The notes below the pieces were generated by a model. It had not been told where the DNA came from and made no database searches. It was given only the letters and a program-made list of their open reading frames with translations. DNA of 64,000 nt from Cryptomeria japonica (lineage: Eukaryota; Streptophyta; Pinopsida; Cupressales; Cupressaceae). Location of the stretch: the NCBI RefSeq assembly GCF_030272615.1, contig NC_081414.1:525575637-525639636 (forward strand), read 5' to 3'. A program made the position numbers and the translations under genes. Shown here in pieces: positions 22,301 to 33,872 of this stretch. How positions within the stretch are numbered: position 1 is the stretch's first letter; every line of letters starts with the position of its first letter.

Positions 22301-25300
22301 CTGCAGGTCTTCAAAGAATTTTGCTTACTATCTTCTATAATTTACCTTTTGGTATTGGTCAACTTGTTTTCTGTTTGTGGTATTTCAGTCTACTGCTTAG
22401 TTTTTGCTTCTGCAAATCTGCAACATCTGCTTTGCAGATCTGTGATGTTTTATTCAGTCAGTATTTCTCGATATTCACAATTTGTTCTGAAATACTCTTC
22501 CTCATAAGTCATCCTGTTTCCACGCATGCTGATCATCATCGGCTTCATTTTCTTTTCTTCACTGTTTTCTAGTAATTATGGTTGTTGCTTTCTTGCTGCT
22601 TGTTATGTGCATGTCTTTGATCACCTCCTTTAATTCTAAAACAGGTGACTTTGTAGTTGGTGCCATCGAAGACCAGTGCGTGGGAGTGTCTTTTAAAGGA
22701 TTTGAGTATCTATTAGGCTAGATCAGATGGAAGATGCCAGTAGGAATGTAATTGATACAATGCATAAATATTCTATGTAATATGTATTTATGCACCTATG
22801 TGTGCACATGCATGTGTGTGTGGAATACCCTCAGAAACATATAATATCAGTGTTTCTCCGAGTGTGCACACGCATGCATGCACATGTGTGTGTGGGTGTG
22901 GTTGCATACAATGTGTGCATGCCTCTGCGTGTGTGAGCTTGCATGTGTTTGTGTGTGTGTGTGCACATGCATACGTGCATGTGTGTGGCTGTCTCTGTCT
23001 GTCTGCATGTGTGCATGTGTGTGGCTGTCTCTGTCTGTCTGCATGTGTGCATGTGTGAACACCCCCAGCAACAAATAATATCAGTATTTCTTGAGCTTTG
23101 GAAATGGAAAATCAAAATTTAAATACACAAGTTTAAAAAATTAAAAAAACTAAAAGAAGATGAATTTGCAATGACAATTCATTGTTCCAATAATCCATTT
23201 GATAATCATAAAATGATTTTCATGATTTTGGTTCTAAGGTTTAGATTACATGGTACAGGGTTTTAATCAACCACATCACTGTAAGCAAATTATTCTATAA
23301 GTACAATCATAGATGGTTGTTCAAGCATAAAACTGAAATTGATTTGCCTTTCATAGAATATGGAGCATGATCAGGCAATGAATAAAATATAAGCCCCCTC
23401 CCCCCCAATGCCTTTCTCATTTCTGTCTCACCAAAGGGTTAGGTTTTGTTGAAAAGATTATCATTAAATTCATATGCTCATGAAGATAAACTATTGAGCA
23501 AATTCACTTCACTCCTTGTACTGCTGTCTTTTTCCAAACATGAGAATGCAACTGAAAATTCACCCACCCTTAGCCTCACTTCACTCCCCATGATAATAAT
23601 CTGTACCCATTTGTAAAAGTATACCTGCTTATACCACTTATGGGTGGAAGATTAAGCAAATTAGTTCATGAAAAACATTTTTTTTGTTGCTTTATGCAAA
23701 GCAAGTTGGGATGGTCGAGGGACCCCGTGGATGCCAGGTTGCCCTGTAGGTGTTTTATTTTTGTCGGGTTCTGGCGCCCATGTTTTTTGAAGAAATTTGG
23801 GGACAGGGAGGAGATGTTCATGGGGCGTTCTTAAAAACCCCAAGGACGTGTCCCTGGGTTGCACTGTATAATGTGGAAAATTATTTTTTGTACTTTCAAA
23901 ATTATGAGTATCCATTGACCATGCAATTTAAGTTTCAGAGTGTTACTTGTCTCGTGAACCAGGAGGAGGCTAGTTTCAAGATAGGATTTTTCTTAATTGC
24001 CTTCTTTATTTAATTTATAATTTATAGGGTCTATCACCTGTTCTGTATGGGATACCCTAGTCCAGTGTATGTTAGAGCCATAGTTTTGAAACTTGGAGAG
24101 GCAGTCATGGGGAATAATTGCCAAATTAGTCGAGTCTGCAAAAAAATCAGAAACAAGTTAACAACAGCAAGATAACTAAAAGTAAAATAATAGAAATAAG
24201 ATTTTTTTATGCTATATTTTTGCCTGAGATTTTTCATCGAGTCCAAGTCTAATTCAAACATTGCCTTGCCAATACTCGTTAAGTCTGAGGCACAACCCTA
24301 TAATCCCCTTTTTCAGATAGCCCCATGATCAGGTACACTTGTCCATTTTACCATGCCATTAGAGTTTGCTGTTGCATCTTACACATGTTTTCATGGCAGT
24401 TTCAAGTTTGTACACAATTTTCTTTGTCTGCTAGCACAGGTTTCCAGCTAATTAATTTGCTTATAATCTTATGAAAGTTGCAATATCACCACTTGTCTTT
24501 CTTATGCTTATGGTTGACATCTTGATTATTCTTACAGTTTTAGTTGTTCTTTTTACGGAAATCAATTTGCTATCCTCGTGCCTTTGGATTTCCCAAAGTC
24601 GGCCATTATCTTAATCCACCAGAAGTGATTGTCGATTTAGCTGCCAATTTTTAAATGCCATGGAATCAATTTTTTATTATTGATGTGATATGATGCTGAT
24701 GCATCGATATACTATGGTAGTAGGTGGATGACAAGAAGATTATTCATTACTCATCATAATAAGAAATTAAATGAAAACCCCTTAAGTATCTGGCACATGC
24801 AAGAATGGATGTTTGATAATCTTTCTTCAGCACAGGTGGTCTCCTCCTTTGACAGCTAGAATTTCAACAATCAATAAGGTACAAAAACAGAAGTGAGACA
24901 ATTCTTTTTCTCAAGCAACATGGGAAGCAATCCACTGGGTACAAAAACAGTTGCCAAGACACTTTCTTTTGATCAATCTGTTTTTGTTTTAAATCATACT
25001 TATCCACTTTGTTGGAAAAGATTTAGGTATTGTCTGTTAATCTAGTTCAAATTCTTTTTGGAGGTAATATCTTCTGTTTGCTTTTTGAATACTTTTAGAA
25101 GTTTAAAAAAAATCAAAGCATTTCCTGTCTTTTCTTCTCTAGATATGAAATTTTATCTTTCCAAATCCTTACTTTTCTGATCACCATTGAACAGGTTCTT
25201 AATTTGTTATTGGAAGTAGTTTGCTTAGCCTGTACAAAAAGTATAGATTCCTGCACTTAAAATAGCAGTGTTTTGTTTATATCAAACTCACATTTTTCCT

Positions 25301-28300
25301 TTGGTGTTGGAGCTGGTGTGGTATCCATGTACTGATGAAATTCTTTTATGTTTTGAAAACTAGTATGTTAACCCCTAATTGCGTGTGTATTTCATAGAGG
25401 AGATGCTGTAACTATTGGCCTACCGCCAGCATGGGTGGATATATCAGAAGAGATAGCAACTAACATGCAACGGGCACGTAGTAAAATTGCTGTGCTGGCA
25501 AAGTCTTATGCTAAGGCATTGATGCCAACATTTGGGGACACGACAGCAGATCAGCATGCAATTGAAGAACTGACCCAAGAGATAACACGCTTGCTGAAAA
25601 GAAGTGAGCAGATGCTACAAAAGCTTTCAGGGCGAAGCCTATCTGAGGATGCAAATGTTCAGAAGAATGTTCAGGTGTGTCTTTTAGCTAACACGATACG
25701 ACTGTTAATATATGTGAGTAATGATTAAGAGATTAAATTAATGAAGTATAAACAAGGTCCTATTCAAAGACATCGATATGGGGAATTTCATTATCATTGT
25801 ACTTACCATTGTACTTACTTACCAATCAAATGGATGTATTCTACATGCAGAGATCTCTTGCCACTGATCTTCAGGCACTTTCAATGGAGTTTCGTAAACA
25901 ACAAAATGCTTATCTACAGCGCTTACGGCAGCAAAAAGATGTATGGTGCCATTCACTTCTTCCTGTTAGGATGCATGTCTAGTTGAAAATTGGTTTGTGG
26001 CAAAGAAAAGAGTTAAATATATTCATTATTATGAGACATCTCTTGTGGTTGCATAGATTGAAATTTTTATTTCATAAATCAATATACAGCTGATTGGATA
26101 ATGGCATCGTATACTGAATGGGTTTATTGAAAAATATTTTTTGTGTAGGGATCAGATGAAGTTGACATGGGCATGAATCTGAATGATCCAAAAACTAGAT
26201 ATGAGGATGATGAATCTTTTGACTCGGTAAAGAGGTTTTTTTTTTTTTTTTTTCATTATTTTTAAAGACTTGACTAAGTTTTGGAATTTTGACAGTTTGA
26301 ATAAATGTTGTTCTCATTGCCCTCAAGATATGCCTATATTATGAAATGATGTATCACTTTCTGAGCTTTGGTTACAAATTTTTCCAGTCTTTCAGTACAC
26401 AGCAGCTAGCCAGGATGAAGAAAACAGAAGTACTAACAGCTGAAAGGGAAAGGGAAATTCTTCAGGTGATACGACTTTGATTTCACTCTTTCCAATTGTA
26501 TTTGCGGCAGATATTAGTTCTGTGGTAACTGTTGTGTTGCTTTTCTATCAGAGACTAAATTATCTATTTGGTCTTGGTATCCCAATCAGATTGTTGAATC
26601 AGTAAATCAGCTGCAGCAAATAATGAAAGACCTATCGACTCTTGTCATTGATCAGGTAGTAACATTTCCTGCAAATTTGAAGTAACACTTGCTAATGGGT
26701 AACAGTTGAATGAAGTTATGAATAATGATACTTCATAAGATAATTTTAGACATTTACTGGACCACTCCTAAATGTTACATGTGCCGTTGTCTTGACTCTT
26801 CACTATGTATATTTGGTTTTTATAGTAGCTGACATGTGGCGCACATAATCTGGGAATAACCTTCTATTGACTTCTTAGGTTTTTCATTCCTGTAAGGTCA
26901 GCCTAATGAGGGGCTTATGTGTTGCCTTAATCTAATTATGGCTTCTTAAATATGGAATAAGACTAAATCTGAAATAATCATCGTGGAATTCTCCTCTTGA
27001 ATCGTTGTATTTAGAGGTCAACCTCTCAAAGTGGCACAGCTATCTTATTTTGATATGTCAGCATTTTTGCATTTTGGACATTCGTATATATAGTTCTTAT
27101 GCTCTATTTTGCTTTTATTTTGTGGATTGCTATTCACATTACTGTTCTCTTTGGATCTCTATTATTTCACCTGCATAATACAGAAATATAATCAGAGATA
27201 CCCAATATGAGTGAACACACACAAGCTACTATTGTTTGAGGTTATTTTTGTTCTTCCCCTTTGAGGTTGCTTGCTAGAACAAATGTCAATTGTCTCTGCA
27301 TTGAAGGGTTAAAACGTTTATGTTTCTCCCATCTCTGGACATCATTGTCTGCATTCATTCTCTTCCCTTATTCCCTATTTTGCATTAAATTTAACTTCTA
27401 CTTCTAGAGAGTAAGGCACAGTGCCTATATCCTTTTTACTAAATATCAATGTTATTACTGTGTACAATGTATGTTAATAAGTAATGGTACATTACTGATT
27501 ACGACATTTCATAGGGGAAGGGTCAGGGGTATTTTTTCCTGGTTTGTTGGGGTTTGTATTGATTTTTAAAAAAAGAGCATTAAAATATAAGTTATATCAT
27601 GATCTATGAAGGAAAATCTAAGTTACTGGGTTCGGCCCCCTAGACCCCTGGTACTGGTCCGGTACAGTCTGGGTTCGGGGTTCGGGTCTGGTTCGCCTGT
27701 GGTTCGAACAGGGTTCGTGTTTACAAGCCTGGTTCGAACCAGGGCGAACCCAAGAGGACCCAGGGTCGAACCCAAGAGGACCCAAGCCGAATGCAGGGGT
27801 TTGACAGCCTAAAAATGAATTTTTTTTTTGCAAAATTTAATTTTATTTGAATTCCACCACATAAAAAATTAAAATGACCCTATGTCTCAAGCCACACACC
27901 TATGCATCGTACAACCAAGAGAGAAGCACAAGTCTGTACGAAAGAACAAGTCAGAAAACACAATTCCCGTACAGGGGAATGCACCTTGATCAGAATTTTG
28001 ATTTCTTTGGCCTTGTTCCTGACGTCTTAAAAAAGCAGAAAATTGATGCACGCCATGGAGTTCCGTGTGGGTTTGAAGGTTGACCCTGCGAGGGGCGCTG
28101 CCCCTCGACCCCGCAAGGGGCTCTGCCCCTTGACCCTGCTGGGGGTGCTGCCCCCAGACCCCCGCAAGGGGCGCTGCCCCTTGACCCCGTTGGGGGCGTT
28201 GCCCCAAACCCCCATTAGAGAATCCATTTAATGATCAAACTTTAAATTGTTGAAAGTTGAAACAATGATACTTGAATATTTTATCATTTTGATATTAAAC

Positions 28301-29884
28301 TTGATGTATATGATGCTGTTATGGTATGATCATGATGCTATGATTACAAGTTTATGTTGGTTTTGTTGTTTATATGATGCTATGTGACATGCTAATCTTA
28401 ATTCATGCTTATAGGCCGCATATATATATATATAATTTACATGTTTTTGTATTAACGAACCCAAACGAACCCAAACCCCTTTTCAAAATTTTGCCGTACC
28501 GGCGTACCGGGTTCTTCGAACCCGAACCGGTGCCCAACCCTGAACCGGTAACTTAGAGGAAAATGATCCAGAAATCTAACAAAGATATTACAAAACAATA
28601 GACATGCCAATAATTAAATTATGGTAAAAAAATGAACTCTCTGTAGGGAGCAGAAGAGTAGCTGGCCATAATTGTTTTATCGAGCCAACCTGCACACACA
28701 TAAAACTCCGTTCAGAAATTTTAATGAACTTCATACATTCAAGACATGTCAGTCATTCTTTCAAAGTTTCAATAAAAGGGCACTTCAGGACCAACATTTA
28801 GGTGCCACCATGACAAGGGCACATAATATTTCTGCACACAGTTTTCTTTGAGAATTTTCTCAAGTTTTACCCTAGAGCTGTTGTTTGCCTGAAAAGTCAA
28901 CTTGCACACTCATACATTTATTAATAATTTTGACCAAGCATGCAAACCATGAGTATTGTCTGTTGTGATGTGTGGTCTAGTCGCAAGCCATGGTGCCCTC
29001 ATGTATGTGACTCGGGGTTCAAATCTCAGTGGGCTTAGAGTCCTACGTGTAGGTATGAGATGGAGGAGTTTGACCTCTTAGAGTTTTGCGCCCTCTCTCT
29101 TTAGAAAAGACATCCAACCAACTTTGTGAAGTTCCTTGATCTAATTAAAGAATGTTTATGCATCCCCTCACTAAAAGAAAAACAAGTATTCACCTAGAGC
29201 ACAGATGCTATATTTGGACAAGACTAAGATGCATCATTCAGACTAAGAAAAAGACGTGATGGCATATGCCATACACATTCAGAAGCAAAATTCAGGCACT
29301 TTTATAATGAAGAGCCAGAAGGAGGCACAGCCCTGATAAACCTAATCTTTTCTCATACAGATGAATCTCTTAGCAAAAATACTTTTGCCATAAAAATCCT
29401 AAATACCTTTCTTGCATGCTACTTGCATATTTTGTTTGTGAATTTGGGGACACATTTTAGCAGGAAAATTAAGGCATCTAAAATTCTTTTTGTTTCTGAT
29501 GAACGTCTTTTATGGTTGCAGGGAACTATAGTTGATCGAATTGATTACAATATTCAGAATGTTGCAGCCTCAGTTGATAAGGGTGTTAAAGAATTAGAGA
29601 AGGTTGGGACATATATATAGATATATAATATTTTGCTAGCTAGATCTGTTGGAATTATATGCCTCCATCGCTCTCTTGTTTGGTGATCTTGTCATTGTTT
29701 TCCATTTCAGTTACTCATTTGATTGGATGATTATTTTGAACTCTGACAGAACCATTCTTTTGTCTTGGGCATGCAGGCAGAGAGAACCCAGAAGCAGGGA
29801 GGCATGGTTATGTGTGCTACAGCACTTGTATTCATGTGCCTTTTCATGCTTTTCGTGTTTATCATCAAAGAAATATTCTTCTAA
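16141..29884 (+). CDS. SYP4: Qa-SNARE syntaxin of the SYP4 (SYP41/42/43) family, eight exons
   Basis: Joining exons 16141-16349, 25398-25674, 25851-25940, 26149-26226, 26388-26465, 26590-26655, 29522-29602 and 29777-29884 gives 987 nt, 328 residues, with no stop and GT/AG at every intron. The protein matches the plant SYP4 family along its whole length: MATRNRT start, GLPPAWVDISEEI, KALMPTFGD, the SNARE motif and a C-terminal anchor. Known family role: a t-SNARE at the trans-Golgi network/early endosome, acting in vesicle fusion with SYP61, VTI12 and an R-SNARE. The SNARE zero-layer Gln is residue 266 (LVIDQGTIVDRID), at the exon 6/7 junction. The tail anchor is about residues 303-325. The start at 16141 fits family N-termini. 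Intron 1 is 9,048 bp and intron 6 is 2,866 bp. Which paralogue it is cannot be decided. Confidence 0.95.
16350..18813 (+). other. SYP4 intron 1, first part
   Basis: Intronic sequence of ordinary A+T-rich composition. I see no coding homology, transposon ends or strong repeats in these 2.5 kb. Confidence 0.7.
19150..19560 (+). repeat. Degenerate repeats inside the intron 1 insertion
   Basis: At least four related blocks contain AGTCCAT or GCCCAY words, then a TTGGGGTGG/GTGGGTTGG-like core and GTRTTTGAG-like words, followed by CCCAAG or CTACCC. They are spaced by roughly 90-150 bp and strongly diverged. Confidence 0.5.
20762..21050 (+). repeat. GATTGAATGAAT-type degenerate repeat tract
   Basis: A low-complexity run of GATGATT, GAATGATT and TTGATGAAT words with no fixed period, inside the LTR-like insertion. 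The minus-strand reading frame over it (Ser/His/Gln/Asn-rich) is a repeat artefact. Confidence 0.7.
21245..21370 (+). repeat. CCACCCTTT/AAAGAGTA short tandem blocks
   Basis: Three to four diverged units with ACCACCCTTTYAAAGAGTAC followed by a CTTTCACAATT-like spacer, at 40-50 bp intervals near the right end of the insertion. Confidence 0.55.
21430..25397 (+). other. SYP4 intron 1, last part
   Basis: Intronic sequence ending in the acceptor TTCATAG at 25397. Apart from the CA/TG-rich microsatellite at 22790-23062, I see no recognisable gene or element. A possible short DNA-transposon relic near 23690-23870 has GGGAC words at both ends in opposite orientation, but this is weak. Confidence 0.6.
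22790..23062 (+). repeat. TG-rich microsatellite and 38-bp tandem repeat
   Basis: Mixed TGTG/CATG/CTGT tracts. A 38-bp unit containing GTGGCTGTCTCTGTCTGTCT is present twice in a row (about 22982-23058). Related AATATCAGTRTTTCT words follow the start (near 22845) and the end (near 23080), suggesting the region grew by duplication. Confidence 0.85.
25398..25674 (+). CDS. SYP4: SYP4 exon 2
   Basis: Encodes residues 70-162: the conserved GLPPAWVDISEEI block and the start of the N-terminal Habc-type helical region (KALMPTFGD, EELTQEITRLLK). The donor is TTCAG/GTGTGT. Confidence 0.95.
25851..25940 (+). CDS. SYP4: SYP4 exon 3
   Basis: Encodes 30 residues starting RSLATDLQALSMEFRKQQ, part of the N-terminal helical bundle. 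The acceptor is ACATGCAG and the donor AGAT/GTATGG. Confidence 0.95.
26149..26226 (+). CDS. SYP4: SYP4 exon 4
   Basis: Encodes 26 residues including the acidic linker (YEDDESFD) before the SNARE motif. A run of about 20 T lies just after the donor in intron 4. Confidence 0.92.
26388..26465 (+). CDS. SYP4: SYP4 exon 5
   Basis: Encodes 26 residues ending TAEREREILQ, leading into the SNARE helix. Confidence 0.94.
26590..26655 (+). CDS. SYP4: SYP4 exon 6
   Basis: Encodes 22 residues of the SNARE motif, ending with the zero-layer Gln (LVIDQ). Confidence 0.95.
27618..28556 (-). mobile_element. Non-autonomous hAT element in SYP4 intron 6
   Basis: Terminal inverted repeats CTAAGTTACTGG / CCGGTAACTTAG are flanked by a perfect 8-bp target duplication AGGAAAAT (27610-27617 and 28557-28564), diagnostic of hAT. 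The right 340 bp (about 28215-28556) is the reverse complement of the left end of the larger hAT at 30519-33872, and the left end resembles its other end. It is therefore an internally deleted member of the same family in opposite orientation. No transposase remains. The ends are dense in GGTTCG/CGAACC words. Confidence 0.93.
28082..28212. repeat. GC-rich palindromic minisatellite inside the hAT derivative
   Basis: Five units of about 25-26 bp, each with the form GCAAGGGGCGCTGCCCCTTG, i.e. a self-complementary GGGGC-loop-GCCCC hairpin. Some units vary compensatorily (GGGGGTGCTGCCCCC, GAGGGGCGCTGCCCCTC). Similar GC-rich words appear at 53980-54045. Confidence 0.85.
28965..29110 (+). mobile_element. 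Possible tRNA-derived SINE
   Basis: GGTTCAAATCT at 29016-29026 matches a Pol III box B (GGTTCRANYC). TGTGGTCTAGTCGC about 44 bp upstream is a possible box A. The following 80 bp have no coding sense. The box spacing fits a tRNA-like head, but no target duplication was identified. Confidence 0.35.
29522..29602 (+). CDS. SYP4: SYP4 exon 7
   Basis: Encodes 27 residues of the second half of the SNARE motif (GTIVDRIDYNIQNV). Confidence 0.95.
29777..29884 (+). CDS. SYP4: SYP4 exon 8 and stop
   Basis: Encodes the last 35 residues: AERTQKQGG followed by a hydrophobic tail anchor of about 23 residues and IIKEIFF. The stop TAA is at 29882-29884. Confidence 0.95.
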   Translation, partial: AERTQKQGGMVMCATALVFMCLFMLFVFIIKEIFF

Positions 29885-30518
29885 TATTTGAAGTAGGATT
29901 TCCTGGTTCTTCACCAGTTACTACAGGCTGGTTTCTACTCGGTAATTTTATCCTGTTGAGAAATTTTTGACTGTAGGCATTGAGCATATGCAGGTTTCAA
30001 GTGTTGCATATATATGCCAAGTTGATCACGCTGTATGTAGTTGGAAGACTATTTATTGGTTTGTTTTATTGCCTCCTCCCACCTTCTTGATCTGTCAAAC
30101 ATGCAGTTCTAACCTACACTTAGAATTACTTGTTTCTACAAAATTGTATCTGGCTATGGCTTCTCTCAGAGGTGGATTTATGTAGATGGTTCACAGGTAC
30201 TCTTGCATTCCTACGGTTATGTAGTATCAACAGGCGAATGGTATGCTTTTGCAAGCTTTGTATTACTTTTCCATCCTGTGACAGAGATTTATAACCAATA
30301 AAAAGGGCTTCAGCAGTAATCATCTCCATTCTCAAATCCTGAGAAGCAACCATTTTTTTCCAGAATATTAATAAAGAAATCATTTGGGCTAAACATTCGC
30401 ACTTTGAAGAAGTCTTCGTAAATCTATAAATTGACATGGCATATATATACACACATTAATGTTGCATTTTATCCTTCTTCATGGTGGCAATACAGTGGAA
30501 ATGCCCATGCATGTAAAG
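29885..30518 (+). other. SYP4 3' UTR and downstream flank
   Basis: Noncoding sequence after the stop. A candidate poly(A) signal AATAAA lies at 30297-30302, about 410 bp past the stop. The segment from 30460 onward is the first half of a tandem duplication and carries the hAT target site. Confidence 0.5.
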
Positions 30519-33500
30519 CTAGGTTGCTGGTTCCGGTTTGGGTTCCTGTTCGGGTTTGAAGAACCCGGTATGCCGGTACGGCAAAATTTTGAAAAGGGGT
30601 TTGGGTTTGTTTGGGTTCGTTAGTACAAAAACATGTAAATTATATATATATATATATTTTTTGATATTTGTGAAGCCTATAAGCATGAATTAAAATTTGC
30701 ATGTCACATAGCGTCATATAAACAACAAAACAAGCATAAACTTGTAATCATACCATCATGATCATACCATAATTGATAATAGCATCATATACATCAAGTT
30801 TAATATCAAAATGACAAAATATTCAAGTATCATTGTTTCAACTTTCAACAATATAAACTTAAAGTTTAATCATCAAATGGATCATCTAATTCATCGTCCT
30901 CCTCCTCCTCCTCCTCATTGACATTGACATTAGATGAGCCAATGCCACTTGCACTTGCACTATAAGTTGGCTCAATTTCCGAGTCATCAAGTGTCAATGT
31001 CAGAAGCTGAGAAGCAGGAGCATCCAAATCAGTATGCTGTGGCTCTATATCCCACATCTTTGTTTCCCCTTGTGTGTAGTCATGTTGTTTGTGTGAAAGA
31101 AGACGTAGGTTGGAATGCACATATACTAAATTCTCCGCTCTTTTTGATAGCAGCCTATTGCGCTTTATTGAGTGGATGAAAGAGTATGTGCTCCAATTTC
31201 TTTCTGAAGCAGATGAACTAGCAACCTATGAAGACAAAGTAAACTATAAATAAACTAAACTTGTAAATTTAAAATTTTAATTAATTAAACAAACTTGCGA
31301 TAAAACTTTTATAGCGAGGGGTTGTAGGTGTTGGAAGCATGTGCCATGGAAGTACCACCAGCTATGAGCATCCTTCTTGGATCTATGACGAAGTGCATCA
31401 ACACTTAGACCATTCCCATTTGCGAATTCTATAAACTCATTTGTAACAACATCTCGCAAATCATCATCGGGATATAGTCTAAGAAATGCTGCCTTGTACC
31501 CATCAGATACTTCTAGATCTTTCCATGGTGGAATCCTTCCTGGTTTATCAAGAAACTGATTGCTATAGTACTTAGGTGTCAAGGCATAGGCAAGAAGGTG
31601 CAAATGAGTGGTCATCTTATTCCACCTCTCTACAATAATTACTTCCAGTTCTTTGAAGAATTTCTCTTGAGGATCATTCTCTTTTTCATTTATAGTGACC
31701 TTTATTTTTTCAAGCATTGAGTCAATGCTATCATAAATCTCACCTATGCAAGGCCTATCTATGTCTGTATAGCGAATCATGCTCATGATGGGTTCAATGA
31801 TACTTATGAAACATGTAACAAGATCTCACCATTTCTCATTCAATATTCTATCCCTAATTTTTCCTGCCCTCTCAGTGCTACTTTGCTTCCATACAGTCCA
31901 ATTAGTGCTGATCACCATATTGCATAGTGCCACTCTAACTTTCACGAGTCATCTTAAGACGATTGTGTTTGATGCAAAACGGGTCTCAGCAACCTATAAC
32001 ACAAATTAATGCCAAATGATTAAAAAATAAAGCCAAACTTTAATGAAAAATACACAATATAGCTTACACAATGATATTATGAACATTGAAAATTCAAAAA
32101 AATCAGAAAATGTAAAATTAAATTACTATTTCACTTACCTTCAATAGCTCCAAATTCGAATAGGTTCTAAAGATCCCTTGAGACATGTGGTGGTTTGTGA
32201 TGAACATCTGGATGTTTTCAGCCTCTGCATACACATCTCTGATCCATTTTATTTTTTTCCCAATCTTTTGTAGCATAAGATTGAGTGAATGTACCGCGCA
32301 AGGTGTCCAAAAGATGTGATCATAGCGTTGCTCAACCAACAAATCAGCAGCTCTACAATTTTTTGCATTGTTCGTTATGACTTGGACAACATTGCGGGGT
32401 CCCACAGACTCAATGGCAGAGATGAGAATTTTTGCAATAAATTGGCCATCTTTTATTTGGCCCTCACAATCCACAGCTCTCAAAAACATTGCCCCTTTAG
32501 GGGACACTGTTATGACATTGATCAAGGGACGGTTTTTAGCATCTTTCCACCCATCTGAAACAATTGTTACACCTGTCTCAACCCATGAATCCCTTATGGG
32601 TTTCAATGCATTTTCAACCCTCTTCACCTCTTTCTCCAATAATGTTCCACGTACCTTCTCATAACCGGGGCCCTTATACCTTCTTGGTGCCTCATTAACA
32701 CTTTTTATCATTTGCTTTCAATATGGGGAGCGAACAACATTGAATGACAACCCAAACCCATTTGCATAAATGCACATTACTATATCTTGATCAGCATTGT
32801 CTCTACTCTCATTTTGGAATGCGGTTTCTAAAGGCCCCTTTGTTCTTTTACGTGTCAAGGGTGGTTCACTTTGAGGTTCATTTGTGGCAAAGAAGGGGTG
32901 GTCTTCTACTACAATACTGGGATTAGAAGGGCCTTGCATTCCCTTTGTTTTCTTTGATGTGGTTTGGTTCAATCTACGGGCTTCCCTCTCTTTTGTCGCC
33001 TCATGCTCCCTAATATATTTCATCACTGTCTCATCTGGTATAGGTTTACCATTTTTTCAGGGCATTTTTTTATGCCTCTTCCTTTTATTCCACACAAATG
33101 GCCTACCACCCGATAATATGAACTATTACGTTCAATATAACATCCATGGCATTTCCAACAGAATCCCCCACCTCCCGGAAGTTGTTTTATAATGTCCACA
33201 TATTTCCATAAGGGAGAATTTGGATCATTTATTTGTTTTGCAATTATTTGTTCATTGCCAATAGAGGAAGATGTAGATGTCATTCTAGTTCCTGTGGCAA
33301 GAAATAAAATAAACATATTCAAAAACAAAAACTAAATAATGAAAAAAAATTCAAGTTTCATGTTTGACAATTTGTGAAACAAAAATAGTTGGAAAAAAAT
33401 GTTTAAAAACCTACCTCTTGCAGCCAATGGAAGCTTGAAAATGTATGGAAATGATGCTGCAACACTTGTTGAAGCTTCAAAAATCAGTCTTCAACTCCTC

Positions 33501-33872
33501 CTCTTTGATCTTGGAAGCCAAATTTTGTTCACCCTTTCTTCAACCTGCTCTCATAAAACTTTTGTTTGCAACACAAATGAGGTGAAATGAGTTAATAAAA
33601 TGTCTCAGAAGTCAATTTTAGGTTATAAATTTCATTTTTTACAAAGCGGAATTGAATTTTTTTTAAATTTGCCTTATTTTTTGACTTTATGGGCCGCCCA
33701 ATCGTCCGGGTTCGACTGGGTCCACCTGGGATCGACTGGGTTCGACCAGGGTCGAACCCACTCTGGGTTTTTCGAACCCTGGTCGAACCCAGGTCGAACC
33801 GGACCTGTACCACGGACCCAGTCGAACCCGATCCCGTACTAGGGGGGCCCAGAGGCGAACCCGGTAACCTAG
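30519..33872 (-). mobile_element. hAT DNA transposon with transposase remnants
   Basis: 3,354 bp with terminal inverted repeats CTAGGTTGCTGG / CCCGGTAACCTAG and a perfect 8-bp target duplication ATGTAAAG (30511-30518 and 33873-33880). The subterminal regions are packed with GGTTCGA/TCGAACC words in both orientations, probable transposase-binding repeats (inference). A minus-strand transposase lies inside. The ancestral site is seen intact at 34132-34139. Confidence 0.96.
30866..33283 (-). pseudogene. hAT transposase (broken), three exons
   Basis: Probable exons on the minus strand are 33283-32139, 31993-31295 and 31225-30866, with GT/AG boundaries. Order of domains: BED-type zinc finger (CWKCHGC, then a His and a distal Cys) near 33080-33170; catalytic core with VSDGWKDAKNRP near 32550; ITNNAKNC near 32360, where the family normally has Asp (TDNA); and the hAT dimerisation region (ASERNWS, KRNRL, NLRLL) near 31080-31210. 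An acidic C-terminus follows. Lesions: a one-base loss in an A run near 33056, and TGA stops at 32718-32720 and 31826-31828, each where Trp is expected. It is inactive. Confidence 0.9.

Larger units (their letters stand above)
26656..29521 (+). other. SYP4 intron 6
   Basis: A 2,866-bp intron that splits the SNARE motif right after the zero-layer Gln. It contains a 939-bp non-autonomous hAT element (27618-28556) and a possible tRNA-derived SINE (28965-29110). The rest shows nothing recognisable. Confidence 0.85.

Noticed and set aside
22798-23115. Cys/Val/His-rich frames on both strands at 22798-23115.
   Set aside because: They are microsatellite translations inside an intron.
23640-23915. 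A small gene or DNA transposon near 23640-23915.
   Set aside because: GGGAC words in opposite orientation look like ends, but no target duplication or matching terminal repeats longer than a few bases could be found.
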